Positions 7,648 through 15,086 of a stretch of 64,000 nucleotides of DNA are shown here, in pieces. The translations under genes were made by a program, and so were the position numbers. The stretch is from Bifidobacterium choladohabitans (GTDB lineage: Bacteria; Actinomycetota; Actinomycetes; Actinomycetales; Bifidobacteriaceae), in contig NZ_JACFPL010000005.1 in assembly GCF_016102005.1 (NCBI RefSeq), positions 1-64,000 on the forward strand. Reading direction: 5' to 3'. Under the pieces are notes generated by a model. That model saw only the letters and a list, made by a program, of their open reading frames with translations, did not search any database and had not been told where the DNA came from. Each line of letters begins with the position of its first letter. The stretch's first letter is position 1.

Positions 7648-8361
7648 GTGAAGTTAGCAATTTCAACAGGTCTAAAACAATTCAGAGACAGCAAACTGGG
7701 CAGATTGACCAATAAGAAGGGAACTATCCGTGGAGCAGTATGGTCTGGAATCGTCTCTTTAATTATGTTTACCGTATTCGGACTATTCTATTTAACGGAT
7801 TATCGCGGCTCAAGATCAAAAATCCCTGTGTTATCGATTACAATAACTCCTCTAGAATTTTTTGTATATGGCTTTCTATTATTTTCATGGATCTTCCCAT
7901 CCGTGAAGGGGACAAAAGAGTGGAGGGACGCATACGGCATAAGTCTGTTCAAGACCCAACTTTTAATTTTACTGTCATTGTCCTATTGCCTATACCCGAC
8001 TTACTTATTCAATATAAACTATCAAGATTTTTTCCATAATGTTGTTTTCACAGCCATGGTGCTGGTCGAAACAGTCGTGACTGTTTATGCCGGCTTTGAC
8101 ATACTCAATCTTAACAACCTACGCTGGTTTCTGAGAACCTGGCCGTACAGCGCAACGGGAATTCTTGTAATACAAACGTCTTTCCATCAAATGCAAAACA
8201 CCCATCATAGCATATTTTTTGAAAACAATTCTCTGGCTAACGCTGTATTTTCTTTTGTCACTATAACTTATTTCGTCCAAGTCTTTAATGAACGATTCTG
8301 TAAGAAACAAGGAGACGAAAGCATAGAAACGTCACCGATTAATGAATACAAAGAACAATGA
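7648..8361 (+). CDS. six-helix membrane protein paired with the DUF4062 gene
   Basis: A 237-residue protein starting at GTG 7648 behind a strong ribosome site (AAGGAGGGAAGG). About six helices are predicted: residues ~30-50, 66-88, 104-123, 133-156, 168-187 and 197-219. It is clearly homologous to the protein at 4789-5661. The shared features are a LVE-rich fourth helix, RWFLRTWPYSATG before helix five and FVQVFNERF near the C-terminus. The sequence is AT-rich compared with core genes. I recognise no named family. Divergent placement against the DUF4062 gene, with a repeat-bearing control region in between, suggests joint regulation. Candidate roles are membrane effector or immunity partner; neither is shown by sequence. 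Confidence 0.75.
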   Translation: MKLAISTGLKQFRDSKLGRLTNKKGTIRGAVWSGIVSLIMFTVFGLFYLTDYRGSRSKIPVLSITITPLEFFVYGFLLFSWIFPSVKGTKEWRDAYGISLFKTQLLILLSLSYCLYPTYLFNINYQDFFHNVVFTAMVLVETVVTVYAGFDILNLNNLRWFLRTWPYSATGILVIQTSFHQMQNTHHSIFFENNSLANAVFSFVTITYFVQVFNERFCKKQGDESIETSPINEYKEQ

Positions 8362-8366
8362 GAAAC

Positions 8367-8409
8367 GCCGTGCCGCCCGCATGCTTCGGGGGGAGCCGGA
8401 CGGCACGGC
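8367..8409 (+). terminator. GC-rich inverted repeat after the membrane-protein gene
   Basis: GCCGTGCCG (8367-8375) pairs with CGGCACGGC (8401-8409) around a 25-base loop, starting six bases after the stop codon of the gene ending at 8361. There is no T-run, so termination is likely but not certain. Confidence 0.45.
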
Positions 8410-8503
8410 AAGGCCCAGCCTACAGCCTGGAGGCAAGACGCCAGGGCCCGGCTTGAGAAATGTGGATAACCGGCTGCGGGCCTTGCCGGGAGCCTGCGTC
8501 CGG

Positions 8504-8842
8504 TCACCAGCGGCGGACCCTGGACTGGAGCCTGGCGTAGATGGCCCGCCGGCTGGCATACCATTCCCTGGTCTGCCGGTCCTGCTCGCGGGTGACCCAG
8601 GCCAGATGCCCCGTGGACCGGCCTATATCGATCAGGCGCTCCTGCCGGCGCCGTTCGATCAGGGCATGCAGGTAGCGGCCCCTGGGGGAGTCCTCGTCGA
8701 TCAGGGTCATCCGTCGGCCCGCCAGCAGCTGGCCGATGACGCTGTCGGCCACCTGCTCAGCCCTGGCCCTGCCCTCCGGAGACACTTCCTCGCCTGCCAT
8801 GGCCCTTATCGTAAAGACGCGTGAGGCAGGACGTATGCTCAT
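8504..8842 (-). CDS. small basic hypothetical protein of the mobile island
   Basis: Up to 112 residues; starts at ATG 8842 or, more likely, ATG 8800 (behind ATAAGGG). The sequence is Arg/Glu-rich and helical, with the stretch AEQVADSVIGQLLAGRRMTL, then DEDSPRGRYLHALIERRRQE and a C-terminal WYASRRAIYARLQSRVRRW. It has no recognisable catalytic motif and no membrane helix. Composition and location among toxin-antitoxin and mobilisation remnants suggest a plasmid or conjugative-element accessory protein. I do not recognise the family. Confidence 0.45.
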   Translation of the reverse strand: MSIRPASRVFTIRAMAGEEVSPEGRARAEQVADSVIGQLLAGRRMTLIDEDSPRGRYLHALIERRRQERLIDIGRSTGHLAWVTREQDRQTREWYASRRAIYARLQSRVRRW

Positions 8843-8920
8843 GAAAAAGGCCGAGCGTGATGTCGGGGCTCCCGCCCTGCACCCCGGCGACCTGGATCAG
8901 GTCGATCATCGGCTGCCGCA

Positions 8921-8957
8921 CGTCCTATGGGACGCAAAAGGCCCGCCCCATAGGACG
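8921..8957. repeat. 11-bp perfect inverted repeat
   Basis: CGTCCTATGGG (8921-8931) and CCCATAGGACG (8947-8957) form a perfect stem with a 15-base loop. It lies in a stretch (8843-9222) with no gene I can support. A second short inverted repeat, GACCTG-GAT-CAGGTC, is at 8889-8903. Possible roles are a terminator or a recombination/nicking-site hairpin; undecided. Confidence 0.5.
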
Positions 8958-9222
8958 CTTGCCGAGCAACGGATTTGGCAGCTTTTGGCGTGCATAAAGC
9001 GGGAGCCTGCCGCAGCCAGGAGGAAAAACAGGACCAGGCCTGCGCGGGGATGGGCTGCCGGAACTCCGGAAGGACATATCAGGGTTTTCAGTCAAAGAAT
9101 CCGAAGCCGAGGCGAATCATCGAGGATGGGTCCGCCACAGTAGGGCCGCGGCTGGAGGATCCAAGGAATACCCAGAGGAAAAGAGTGCGGCTTTTGACTA
9201 TAGGTCATGAGTGTGGTGCCCT

Positions 9223-9528
9223 ATGGATGAAGGGGGGGGGGGGAGCTCAAACGCTCAAGATGGCCAGAAGCGCCGGCGGGCATGGTGTATCGCCTGCCAG
9301 GAAATCGGCTATGCCGTCCTACATCATGCAGGCAAAGAGGAGATTCAGGATCGGAATGGGCTGGATGCCGTGGTTCTCGTCGGGCCCAGGCATCCTGGAG
9401 CGCTTGGAAAGGGCTGCATCGAGGTCATAGTCAAGGAAGCCGAGCACAGGGACTTCGTCGCCTTCCAAATCATGACCGTCACCGACGTGTGGCGCTATCT
9501 AATTGGGCAGCACAGGCACGACCGATAA
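9223..9528 (+). pseudogene. toxin-like gene, frameshifted near its N-terminus
   Basis: The C-terminal core reads EIGYAVLHHAGKEEI...VVLVGPRHPGAL...CIEVIVKEA...VAFQIM...VWRYLIG, the same motif order as the toxin-like gene at 2392-2742. The expected N-terminal piece, MARSAGGHGVSPARK from ATG 9260, lies in a different frame. Adding one A to the AAA at 9302-9304 would join them. In the core's own frame the open frame extends upstream across a run of 12 Gs to ATG 9223 or GTG 9211, but that N-terminus (DEGGGGSSNAQ...) does not resemble the family. So this is either a -1 frameshifted pseudogene or a gene whose expression depends on the G-tract length. It is followed by two antitoxin-like genes. Confidence 0.55.
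9232..9243 (+). repeat. G12 homopolymer tract
   Basis: Twelve consecutive Gs directly upstream of, or at the 5' end of, the toxin-like gene. Runs of this length are prone to slipped-strand mispairing and, in other bacteria, act as phase-variation switches. Sequencing or assembly error is an equally serious explanation. Confidence 0.6.
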
Positions 9529-9591
9529 ACGGCCAGACAACACCAACCAATAATTTAAAAAAGCCATGTTATTGGGTACAGGAGAACAGCC

Positions 9592-9850
9592 ATGAACGAA
9601 TACGAGTACGAGCCTAAGACGGAACAAGAGCGCCGGCAGATGGAGAAGATGAACGCCAAGGCCGAGCGCGGGGAGCGCCTGGATGTCATACCAGGCTCCG
9701 TACGACGCAAGGATCCGAACCGCGGAGTGGATGAGGACGAGTTCTTCCGCGACCTCCAAGAGGAATTCGGCCAGATGCACCTGCACCGGGCCGAGGCCAC
9801 CCGGCGAGGGCGGAGAGGGGCAGGCGTGCAGGAAGGGAAAGGAGCGCAAA
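9592..9850 (+). pseudogene. truncated antitoxin-like gene (first of two in tandem)
   Basis: ATG 9592 follows a good ribosome site (AGGAGA). The product begins MNEYEYEPKTEQERRQMEKM and contains AERGERLDVIPGSVRRKDPN. This matches the corresponding part of the next gene (ADRGELIHHPEATIRRDHG), so the two look like tandem paralogues. No ribbon-helix-helix domain follows: after about residue 85 the frame stays open to 10527 but is a shadow of the next gene's frame. Probably a remnant that lost its C-terminal DNA-binding domain and stop codon. Confidence 0.45.
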
Positions 9851-10708
9851 ATGGCCAAGCAAGTCACATCCGAGAACCAGGAGGACATCGATGCGCTGAT
9901 CCGCGCAGCCGACCGGGGGGAGCTGATCCACCACCCGGAGGCCACCATCCGGCGGGATCACGGCGCCCCGCTGCCGACCGACGAGCAGGCCGCATCGCTC
10001 ATGGCCCAGAGCCTGGCGAAGCTGGAGAAGCCAGAGGAACGGCGGGCCGAGGAACGGACCGCTCGACGCACCTGGAGGATCAGGGTGCCCGAGGACCTGG
10101 ACGACAAGGCCGGCCGGCTGGCCAAGAAGGAGGGCATCCCCAAGTCGGCCATCATCCGCAAGGCCGTCGCCCGGTACGTCCAGGCCATGGCCGAGCAGCC
10201 GACAGAAGCCTGCCGGCCACCGCACCAGGACGCAAGGGCGCCCCACGGAATTTCAAACTTCATGGATTCCTGGGGGCGCCCTTCGTTCATGCGGTCATGC
10301 AACCGGCTGCGCGTAGGCGATCCCGCGAGGCATGCCCAGAACGGTCAGCCGGTTCTGAGCCATCCTGGTGGACAGATTCTCAACCTCCATGCACGGGGTA
10401 CAAGCCTGCTGGAGCCGGCAGGAAAGAACAGAGCCGGGCGTGCGCACCGGAAGAACCGCCGCAGCCCGAAGCGAGTATGCCACCGTTATCCCGGAAAGGA
10501 CCCGAAACCAGCTCATCATATCCATAAAACACCAGCAATCACATTCACCAAACATCACCACCCAAGCATCAGACCCACCAGCAATCACGAAACCACCATC
10601 AATCAACACACGCCAAGTGCACCAACCAGCGCAGACAGCAATCACGTCCAGACAAGCCACAATCAGGCCAAATTCAAGAGATGGACTTTGAATGCAAAAC
10701 CCTCTTAG
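9851..10708 (+). CDS. ribbon-helix-helix antitoxin-like protein with run-on tail
   Basis: ATG 9851 is preceded by AAAGGAGCGCAAA. The first ~115 residues look genuine. An acidic N-terminus (MAKQVTSENQEDIDALIRAA) is followed by the conserved RGELIHHPEATIRR segment, a helical linker, and a ribbon-helix-helix domain (TWRIRVPEDLDDKAGRLAKK then GIPKSAIIRKAVARYV). The remaining ~170 residues are His/Pro/Arg/Thr-rich, cover a large hairpin (10234-10283) and look non-coding, so the native stop is probably lost. Expected role: DNA-binding antitoxin and autorepressor of the upstream toxin-like gene. Confidence 0.55.
   Translation: MAKQVTSENQEDIDALIRAADRGELIHHPEATIRRDHGAPLPTDEQAASLMAQSLAKLEKPEERRAEERTARRTWRIRVPEDLDDKAGRLAKKEGIPKSAIIRKAVARYVQAMAEQPTEACRPPHQDARAPHGISNFMDSWGRPSFMRSCNRLRVGDPARHAQNGQPVLSHPGGQILNLHARGTSLLEPAGKNRAGRAHRKNRRSPKRVCHRYPGKDPKPAHHIHKTPAITFTKHHHPSIRPTSNHETTINQHTPSAPTSADSNHVQTSHNQAKFKRWTLNAKPS
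10234..10283. terminator. long two-part hairpin behind the RHH gene
   Basis: AAGGGCGCCCC (10234-10244) pairs with GGGGCGCCCTT (10273-10283). Inside it GGAAT (10247-10251) pairs with ATTCC (10266-10270), the two stems separated by a 2x2 internal loop. It is the strongest fold in the island and probably ended the toxin-antitoxin transcript originally. Between it and about 10.8 kb I find no supportable gene. Confidence 0.55.
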
Positions 10709-10855
10709 CCCTACTCGCAGTGATGCTAACGAGGGGCCCCTATATACCTATACTAGAAAGCTTGAGTTTTTGACTTTGATTTTGACGGTGGATAACTTCG
10801 CTTCGCGGTCATTGGGGAGACGCTCATCGAGAAGCTGTGCGAATAGATTAAGAGC

Positions 10856-11430
10856 GTGACAGGGGAACTGCAATCGCTACTGGACGAAACGAGGAGACAT
10901 AGACGAGAACCCGAACCGGAGCAACGAGGCGGGCCTGAGCGCACGACTGCGCGAGACGAGGCAGGTGCTCGAGGAGCTCAGGAACTACCGGAGCGCGCAG
11001 ATACAGCTCATCTCCAGCAGCCAGTTGAACCTCAAGGAGCAGTTGGAGGCGATAACTTCCACGACGGAACAGCCAACCAGATGCTGCTGACCAGCTTGCG
11101 CGATCAGAGGACTCAGGCGACAGACAAAACGAGGCCTCAAGAAAGGTCATCCTCTCTGGCTACAAGGCGTTCGAGAAGAGCGTGGAGCAACCGGCCAGCA
11201 GGAACGAAACACAGCTCAGGAAGATGCACGACGGGCAGCAGCACGTGAACGAGCGGGTCTCCAGGCTGCAGGGCGAGCAGATCGGACGGATGGGCGACCG
11301 GCTCGACCGGCAGCAGATCCGCAGCTGGCTGACCGCCACTATCCCCGCCAGTGTCATCAGCAGAGGCATTCTCTGCATGATTCCGCACTGCATCCACTAC
11401 AACATCCCATGCTCGTGGTGTGAGTGCAAC
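10856..11430 (+). pseudogene. mobilisation-type coiled-coil protein, several frameshifts
   Basis: One protein can be followed through changing frames. LSARLRETRQVLEELRNYRS, then AQIQLISSSQLNLKEQLEAI, lies at roughly 10930-11070. ANQMLLTSLRDQ appears in a second frame at ~11075-11110. SGYKAFEKSVEQPASRNETQ, then LRKMHDGQQHVNERVSRLQG and SWLTATIPASVIS, appear in a third frame up to ~11430. Heptad-rich coiled coil followed by a hydrophobic segment is what I would expect of a relaxase-accessory or plasmid mobilisation membrane protein. At least two, probably three, frameshifts separate the pieces, so the gene is dead. It links the island to a former mobilisable element. Confidence 0.55.
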
Positions 11431-11573
11431 CAAGCAAACTGGTCTTGGGTGTGTTGTCCGAACTCCGGCAAGGGAATTGTTCCAGGAATGGTCAGCGTCA
11501 TCGTACCGGTTCGGATTCCGCATCGGTGTCAGTGACATAAGAGTGGCCTCAATGTGTGAGAGGCTGGAATGGG

Positions 11574-11612
11574 TTAGCTGTATTTGATTTAGCTGTGTTT
11601 ATGGAGTATAAT
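11574..11612 (+). promoter_or_regulatory. promoter of the bacteriocin operon with tandem operator repeats
   Basis: TTGATT (11584-11589), a 17-base spacer and TATAAT (11607-11612) form a near-consensus promoter. TTAGCTGT is repeated at 11574-11581 and 11589-11596, 15 bases apart, flanking the -35 box. That is a typical geometry for an activator such as a two-component response regulator. No such regulator gene is in the operon. Confidence 0.65.
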
Positions 11613-11664
11613 GAGTGACGGTGGAAGGTTTTCACCATCATATTTGTTTTCAAAGGAGAAAACT

Positions 11665-11958
11665 ATGAGGAAGTTTGGGAGAGTTGTTGCTTCATCAATG
11701 GTAGCTCTTGTCTTGTCGACTGGAATGGTGCCTGTCGCCATGGCAAGCGGCGCTGGTGGAGGCAGTTTTACTTGTGATAAGTCCGGGATTCCAGGTTGGG
11801 GGCATGTGACCTCGTCATATTTGCATCCGACCAAAAGCCATTATGCGACCGCGAAGGGTACTGGATACGTCACAATTCAAGCAGGAGGTAACAAATGGGC
11901 TGTCGCTAAGACTGGACGCGCTCTTAAAAACAATCAGTGCTACTGGGGTGTATATTAA
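11665..11958 (+). CDS. lactococcin-972-family bacteriocin precursor
   Basis: A 97-residue secreted peptide. ATG 11665 sits behind AAAGGAG; an earlier in-frame start at 11611 overlaps the -10 box and is rejected. Residues 1-27 are a Sec signal peptide (basic MRKFGR, hydrophobic core, AMA cleavage site). The mature part has the hallmarks of the family: a Gly/Trp start (PGWGH), SSYLHPTKSHYATA, KWAVAKTGRA and an aromatic C-terminal CYWGVY. Lactococcin 972 blocks septum formation through lipid II in relatives. Unlike the prototype, this one has two cysteines (37 and 92) that could form a disulfide. The two following genes encode the large membrane protein and ABC ATPase that normally accompany this family, supporting the call. 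Confidence 0.85.
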   Translation: MRKFGRVVASSMVALVLSTGMVPVAMASGAGGGSFTCDKSGIPGWGHVTSSYLHPTKSHYATAKGTGYVTIQAGGNKWAVAKTGRALKNNQCYWGVY

Positions 11959-12012
11959 CTCACTTACGAGTATCAGGTATGCAATGCCGTGATGCCTGGT
12001 ATCACTGAGTGA
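11959..12012 (+). terminator. imperfect hairpin after the bacteriocin gene
   Basis: TCACT pairs with AGTGA at the base, and TATCAGGTATGC pairs imperfectly with GATGCCTGGTATC above it. No T-run follows. It lies between the peptide gene and the membrane-protein gene, where a partial terminator or mRNA-stabilising stem would set a high peptide-to-immunity ratio; inference. Confidence 0.4.
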
Positions 12013-12087
12013 ACGAGATGCTGACTGACTCCTATTTGCCGGCATGTGCCCGCAGGATTTCTCTTTGTTTTGGGTGGGTGAGGTGAT

Positions 12088-14145
12088 TTGCGAATTCACT
12101 GGATTGAACGGTTGACGATTTGGGCTTCCTTGATTCTCACCATAGTGGTGACATTCGAGATGCTTATCACTATCGACCAGGAGCTTCCTGCGGGTACTGG
12201 TACCTCTTTCACCGTCGAGAGGGTTGATACCGCAACGAAGGCGGATGCAGTGCGTGCGATTGCTCAAGCATCAAGAAATTTAGGGATTAATGTCTTCAAG
12301 ATCCAACCTTCATTTCGTGATTCAATGAAGTCTCGTGTTCTCGTGGCCTTTGTGGGTGACCAAAAGTCTTTTCAACGAAATGGAGGGTACGACTATCCTT
12401 CCTTTTCAACGCGTGACCAGTCAACGAAGGTAGTTTCTTTTGAAGAGATTACCACCCAGGACTTGCGCGGAAGCTATGCGACCAATGCGGATAGGTCGCA
12501 TATGGAACAGCTCGCCAAGGCTTTGTCACGTTCCCGGATAGTGGTTGACGAATCACGAGGCCTTTGGATGAATGCGACGGTATACGCGTTAGGGAAGGGT
12601 GGCCTTTGGGCGGGAGTCGCTATCATCGCCATCACATTGGTGGTGTCCACCGCGTATTCCCTATCCAGGAACAGGAAGATACATGCGGTCAAGGCAATGC
12701 ACGGTTATACCAGCGGAAGGATACTCGTCGGCGAGCTGGTTCCACTGCTCGCCACGCTCGCCGTGGGATTGATGACGATTGCCTTGGTGGGATTGCCTTT
12801 CCTCTGGCTTGTCAACGGCTTCCACCAGATTTGGCGACTCCTTCGAGCGCTGTTAATCGCCGTGACCGTATTGACGGCGTATCTTGTCTTCCTGGCGTTG
12901 GCTTTAGGTGGTGCCGGTACGTTCCGCGATCGAATACCCGCCGTTCTCAACGGAGAGGGCGACGAACTCCGCGATGGCATCATCGCGGGTTTTGCCCAGT
13001 TCATGGTGGTGGCTGTTCTCTTCGGCACCATCAGCGGGTCTCTGAATAGGATCAGTGCGGTACAGAGCACCAGCCGGTCCCTGGCACAGTGGTCTCGCAT
13101 CTCGGATCAATATGTCCTGAGGTTATCACTCAACACCACACAGGAGGATGAGCTCCGGGAAGCGCCTCCCCTGATGAAAGTGATCGAGGATCTTGACAGC
13201 AGAGGGAAGGCGATGCTGGTCGGGTATAATAAATTTGGCTCCGATTATTACGATGATTCTTATGAACCGGACGGAGCCGATTCGATGATAGTGAGTCCGA
13301 ACTATCTCGATAAACAACCCATTGCCGGACTTGATGGGAAACCGGTTAGAGTGGTTGGAAAAGATATCGGCGCTTTCACACTCCTAGTGCCTTCATCATA
13401 TAAAGGGGACCCCAGGGCTTTGTTGAAGAAATACGCCGAACATTTCAAGGGAATGTGCCAAGAGGATGTTGCCCAGAAACAGAAACCAAATTCCTGCAAC
13501 CCCCACGGCGTCTTGGTCCGCACACGTTCGGGCCAAGACATATCCCTCTTCTCGGGAACGCAGTTCATGCCTGCGGAAGATCAGCAGAAGCTGTCTTTGA
13601 AAGATCCAGTGGTAGCCGTCACATCCCCATCGTCGAGGTTGATCAGCCCCATGGGATACCTATCATACACATCAATGGATAGCGTATTGTTCTCTGATCC
13701 GGAACTCCTGCAAAGCAAGCTGGACCATTATGGAATCTCCGGATACTTCCAGGGTATTGATAACGCCAAGGACTCGGTGGTGTATACGTTGTCATTATCC
13801 CGGAACGAGCAACGTGGGGACATCATAGCCATATCGTTCGGTCTGGCCGCTGCCATGATGGCCATCCTTGTGTGCTCGGCCGCGTATTGTGCAAGGCGGC
13901 GCAGACTCTCCTTCGTCCAATTCATCCATGGATACGGGTTCTTCAAAAGACATGGAGGCTTTCTTGTCATGCAGAATACCGGGGTGCTGCTGGTCCTCAT
14001 GGCAGTCGGCATTATCGGCTCGATGAACAAGGTTACGGATCTGGTGGCTGGAACATTGCTCTTCGCTGTATCCAGCCTCATCATGGCCATTACCGTATCG
14101 GTATACGAATCAAGGTTCCGTGCTGACGACATTAAACGCCCGTGA
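12088..14145 (+). CDS. bacteriocin-associated integral membrane protein (immunity/export permease)
   Basis: A 685-residue membrane protein of the type that accompanies lactococcin-972 peptides. One N-terminal helix (residues ~8-28) is followed by a ~140-residue outside domain. Three or so helices (~170-190, 215-240, 250-275) with one more near 300 follow, then a second large outside domain (~320-570) and three C-terminal helices (~575-600, 625-645, 650-672). This is the double-domain layout of FtsX/MacB-like permeases. The charged loop SRNRKIHAVKAMHGY and its counterpart RRRRLSFVQFIHGYGF before the later helices look like a duplicated coupling motif. The start is a TTG at 12088 with GGTGAGGTGA just upstream. 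It lies 25 bases before the ABC ATPase gene and should form a complex with it. Confidence 0.8.
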   Translation: MRIHWIERLTIWASLILTIVVTFEMLITIDQELPAGTGTSFTVERVDTATKADAVRAIAQASRNLGINVFKIQPSFRDSMKSRVLVAFVGDQKSFQRNGGYDYPSFSTRDQSTKVVSFEEITTQDLRGSYATNADRSHMEQLAKALSRSRIVVDESRGLWMNATVYALGKGGLWAGVAIIAITLVVSTAYSLSRNRKIHAVKAMHGYTSGRILVGELVPLLATLAVGLMTIALVGLPFLWLVNGFHQIWRLLRALLIAVTVLTAYLVFLALALGGAGTFRDRIPAVLNGEGDELRDGIIAGFAQFMVVAVLFGTISGSLNRISAVQSTSRSLAQWSRISDQYVLRLSLNTTQEDELREAPPLMKVIEDLDSRGKAMLVGYNKFGSDYYDDSYEPDGADSMIVSPNYLDKQPIAGLDGKPVRVVGKDIGAFTLLVPSSYKGDPRALLKKYAEHFKGMCQEDVAQKQKPNSCNPHGVLVRTRSGQDISLFSGTQFMPAEDQQKLSLKDPVVAVTSPSSRLISPMGYLSYTSMDSVLFSDPELLQSKLDHYGISGYFQGIDNAKDSVVYTLSLSRNEQRGDIIAISFGLAAAMMAILVCSAAYCARRRRLSFVQFIHGYGFFKRHGGFLVMQNTGVLLVLMAVGIIGSMNKVTDLVAGTLLFAVSSLIMAITVSVYESRFRADDIKRP

Positions 14146-14170
14146 ATCCACGGTGCGGAGGGAGATGCAT

Positions 14171-14842
14171 ATGACAGACGCAGGCAGGCAGCCGACATTG
14201 AAAGTCGAAGGACTTACCAAGAAATTTGCGGAACACACGTTATGGTCGAGACTGTCTTTCGACGCTGGACCTGGTTCCATAATCGCAGTGAGCGGGCCGT
14301 CCGGTGCAGGCAAGACGACCCTGCTCAACTGCATCGGCTTGTTGGAGGACTTCGATGAAGGATCGGTCACTTACAGCGAAGGGACATTCCGCTCCGGTTA
14401 TTTGCATAAGAGCCGGAAGGGGCAGCGAGTGTGTCTTCGCGAAAACATAGGATTTCTATTCCAGAACTATGGTCTTGTCGAACAGTGGAACGTGTCGCAT
14501 AACCTGCAGATTCCCCTCAAAATGAAGAAGCGCGAGCATCGCAAGGAACGGGACGAACGAATCGGCAGAGTACTTGACATCGTCGGGATGAATGGCTCAC
14601 AGAAGAAAAAGATTTACACCCTATCGGGCGGGGAACAACAGAGAATCGCCCTCGCTAGGCTCCTGCTCAAACAGCCGAATGTCATTCTTGCAGACGAGCC
14701 GACATCTGCGCTGGATCAGGACAACGCCAACGTCGTAATACGCATACTGTGCGAACTTGCCCAACAAGGCGCTGCCGTCATCATCTCAACACACAATGAG
14801 GAAATAAAGCAAATCTGTTCATCGATTATCGAAATAGGCTGA
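14171..14842 (+). CDS. ABC transporter ATP-binding protein of the bacteriocin operon
   Basis: A 223-residue ATPase of the LolD/MacB type. The Walker A motif is GPSGAGKTT, the signature LSGGEQQRIALAR, Walker B VILADEPTSALD and the H-loop ISTHNE. ATG 14171 is chosen because GCGGAGGGAG lies seven bases upstream; upstream in-frame starts overlap the permease gene. It would energise the preceding permease, giving export of the peptide, self-immunity, or both. The operon appears to end here: the next gene, past ~240 bases without a feature, is on the other strand. Confidence 0.88.
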   Translation: MTDAGRQPTLKVEGLTKKFAEHTLWSRLSFDAGPGSIIAVSGPSGAGKTTLLNCIGLLEDFDEGSVTYSEGTFRSGYLHKSRKGQRVCLRENIGFLFQNYGLVEQWNVSHNLQIPLKMKKREHRKERDERIGRVLDIVGMNGSQKKKIYTLSGGEQQRIALARLLLKQPNVILADEPTSALDQDNANVVIRILCELAQQGAAVIISTHNEEIKQICSSIIEIG

Positions 14843-15086
14843 TACACCCACGTCCTCCACCCGCAGACTGTGACGACTCCGGGGAAGGGACTCCGACTGT
14901 GATGAGACGCAAGGCAGCACGAGAATCGCCATAGATTGGTCCTTCAAGAACCAGCAGGGCCCATCATCCAGGCCCAGCAAAGGCATCGGCGATTCCGACT
15001 GTTCTCTCGGCGATGATCATTGTCCATCACTGTCCCCGAACATCGGGTGCCAGGCACGGACACCGGATCCAATCGGGACATAGTGC

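Noticed and set aside
9683-9850. N-terminal extension of the RHH gene back to 9683
   Set aside because: A clear ribosome site precedes ATG 9851 and the extension overlaps the preceding antitoxin-like gene.
1240-15080. Defined att sites bounding the accessory island
   Set aside because: I could not find a convincing direct repeat flanking the island by eye; a self-comparison of the edges would be needed.
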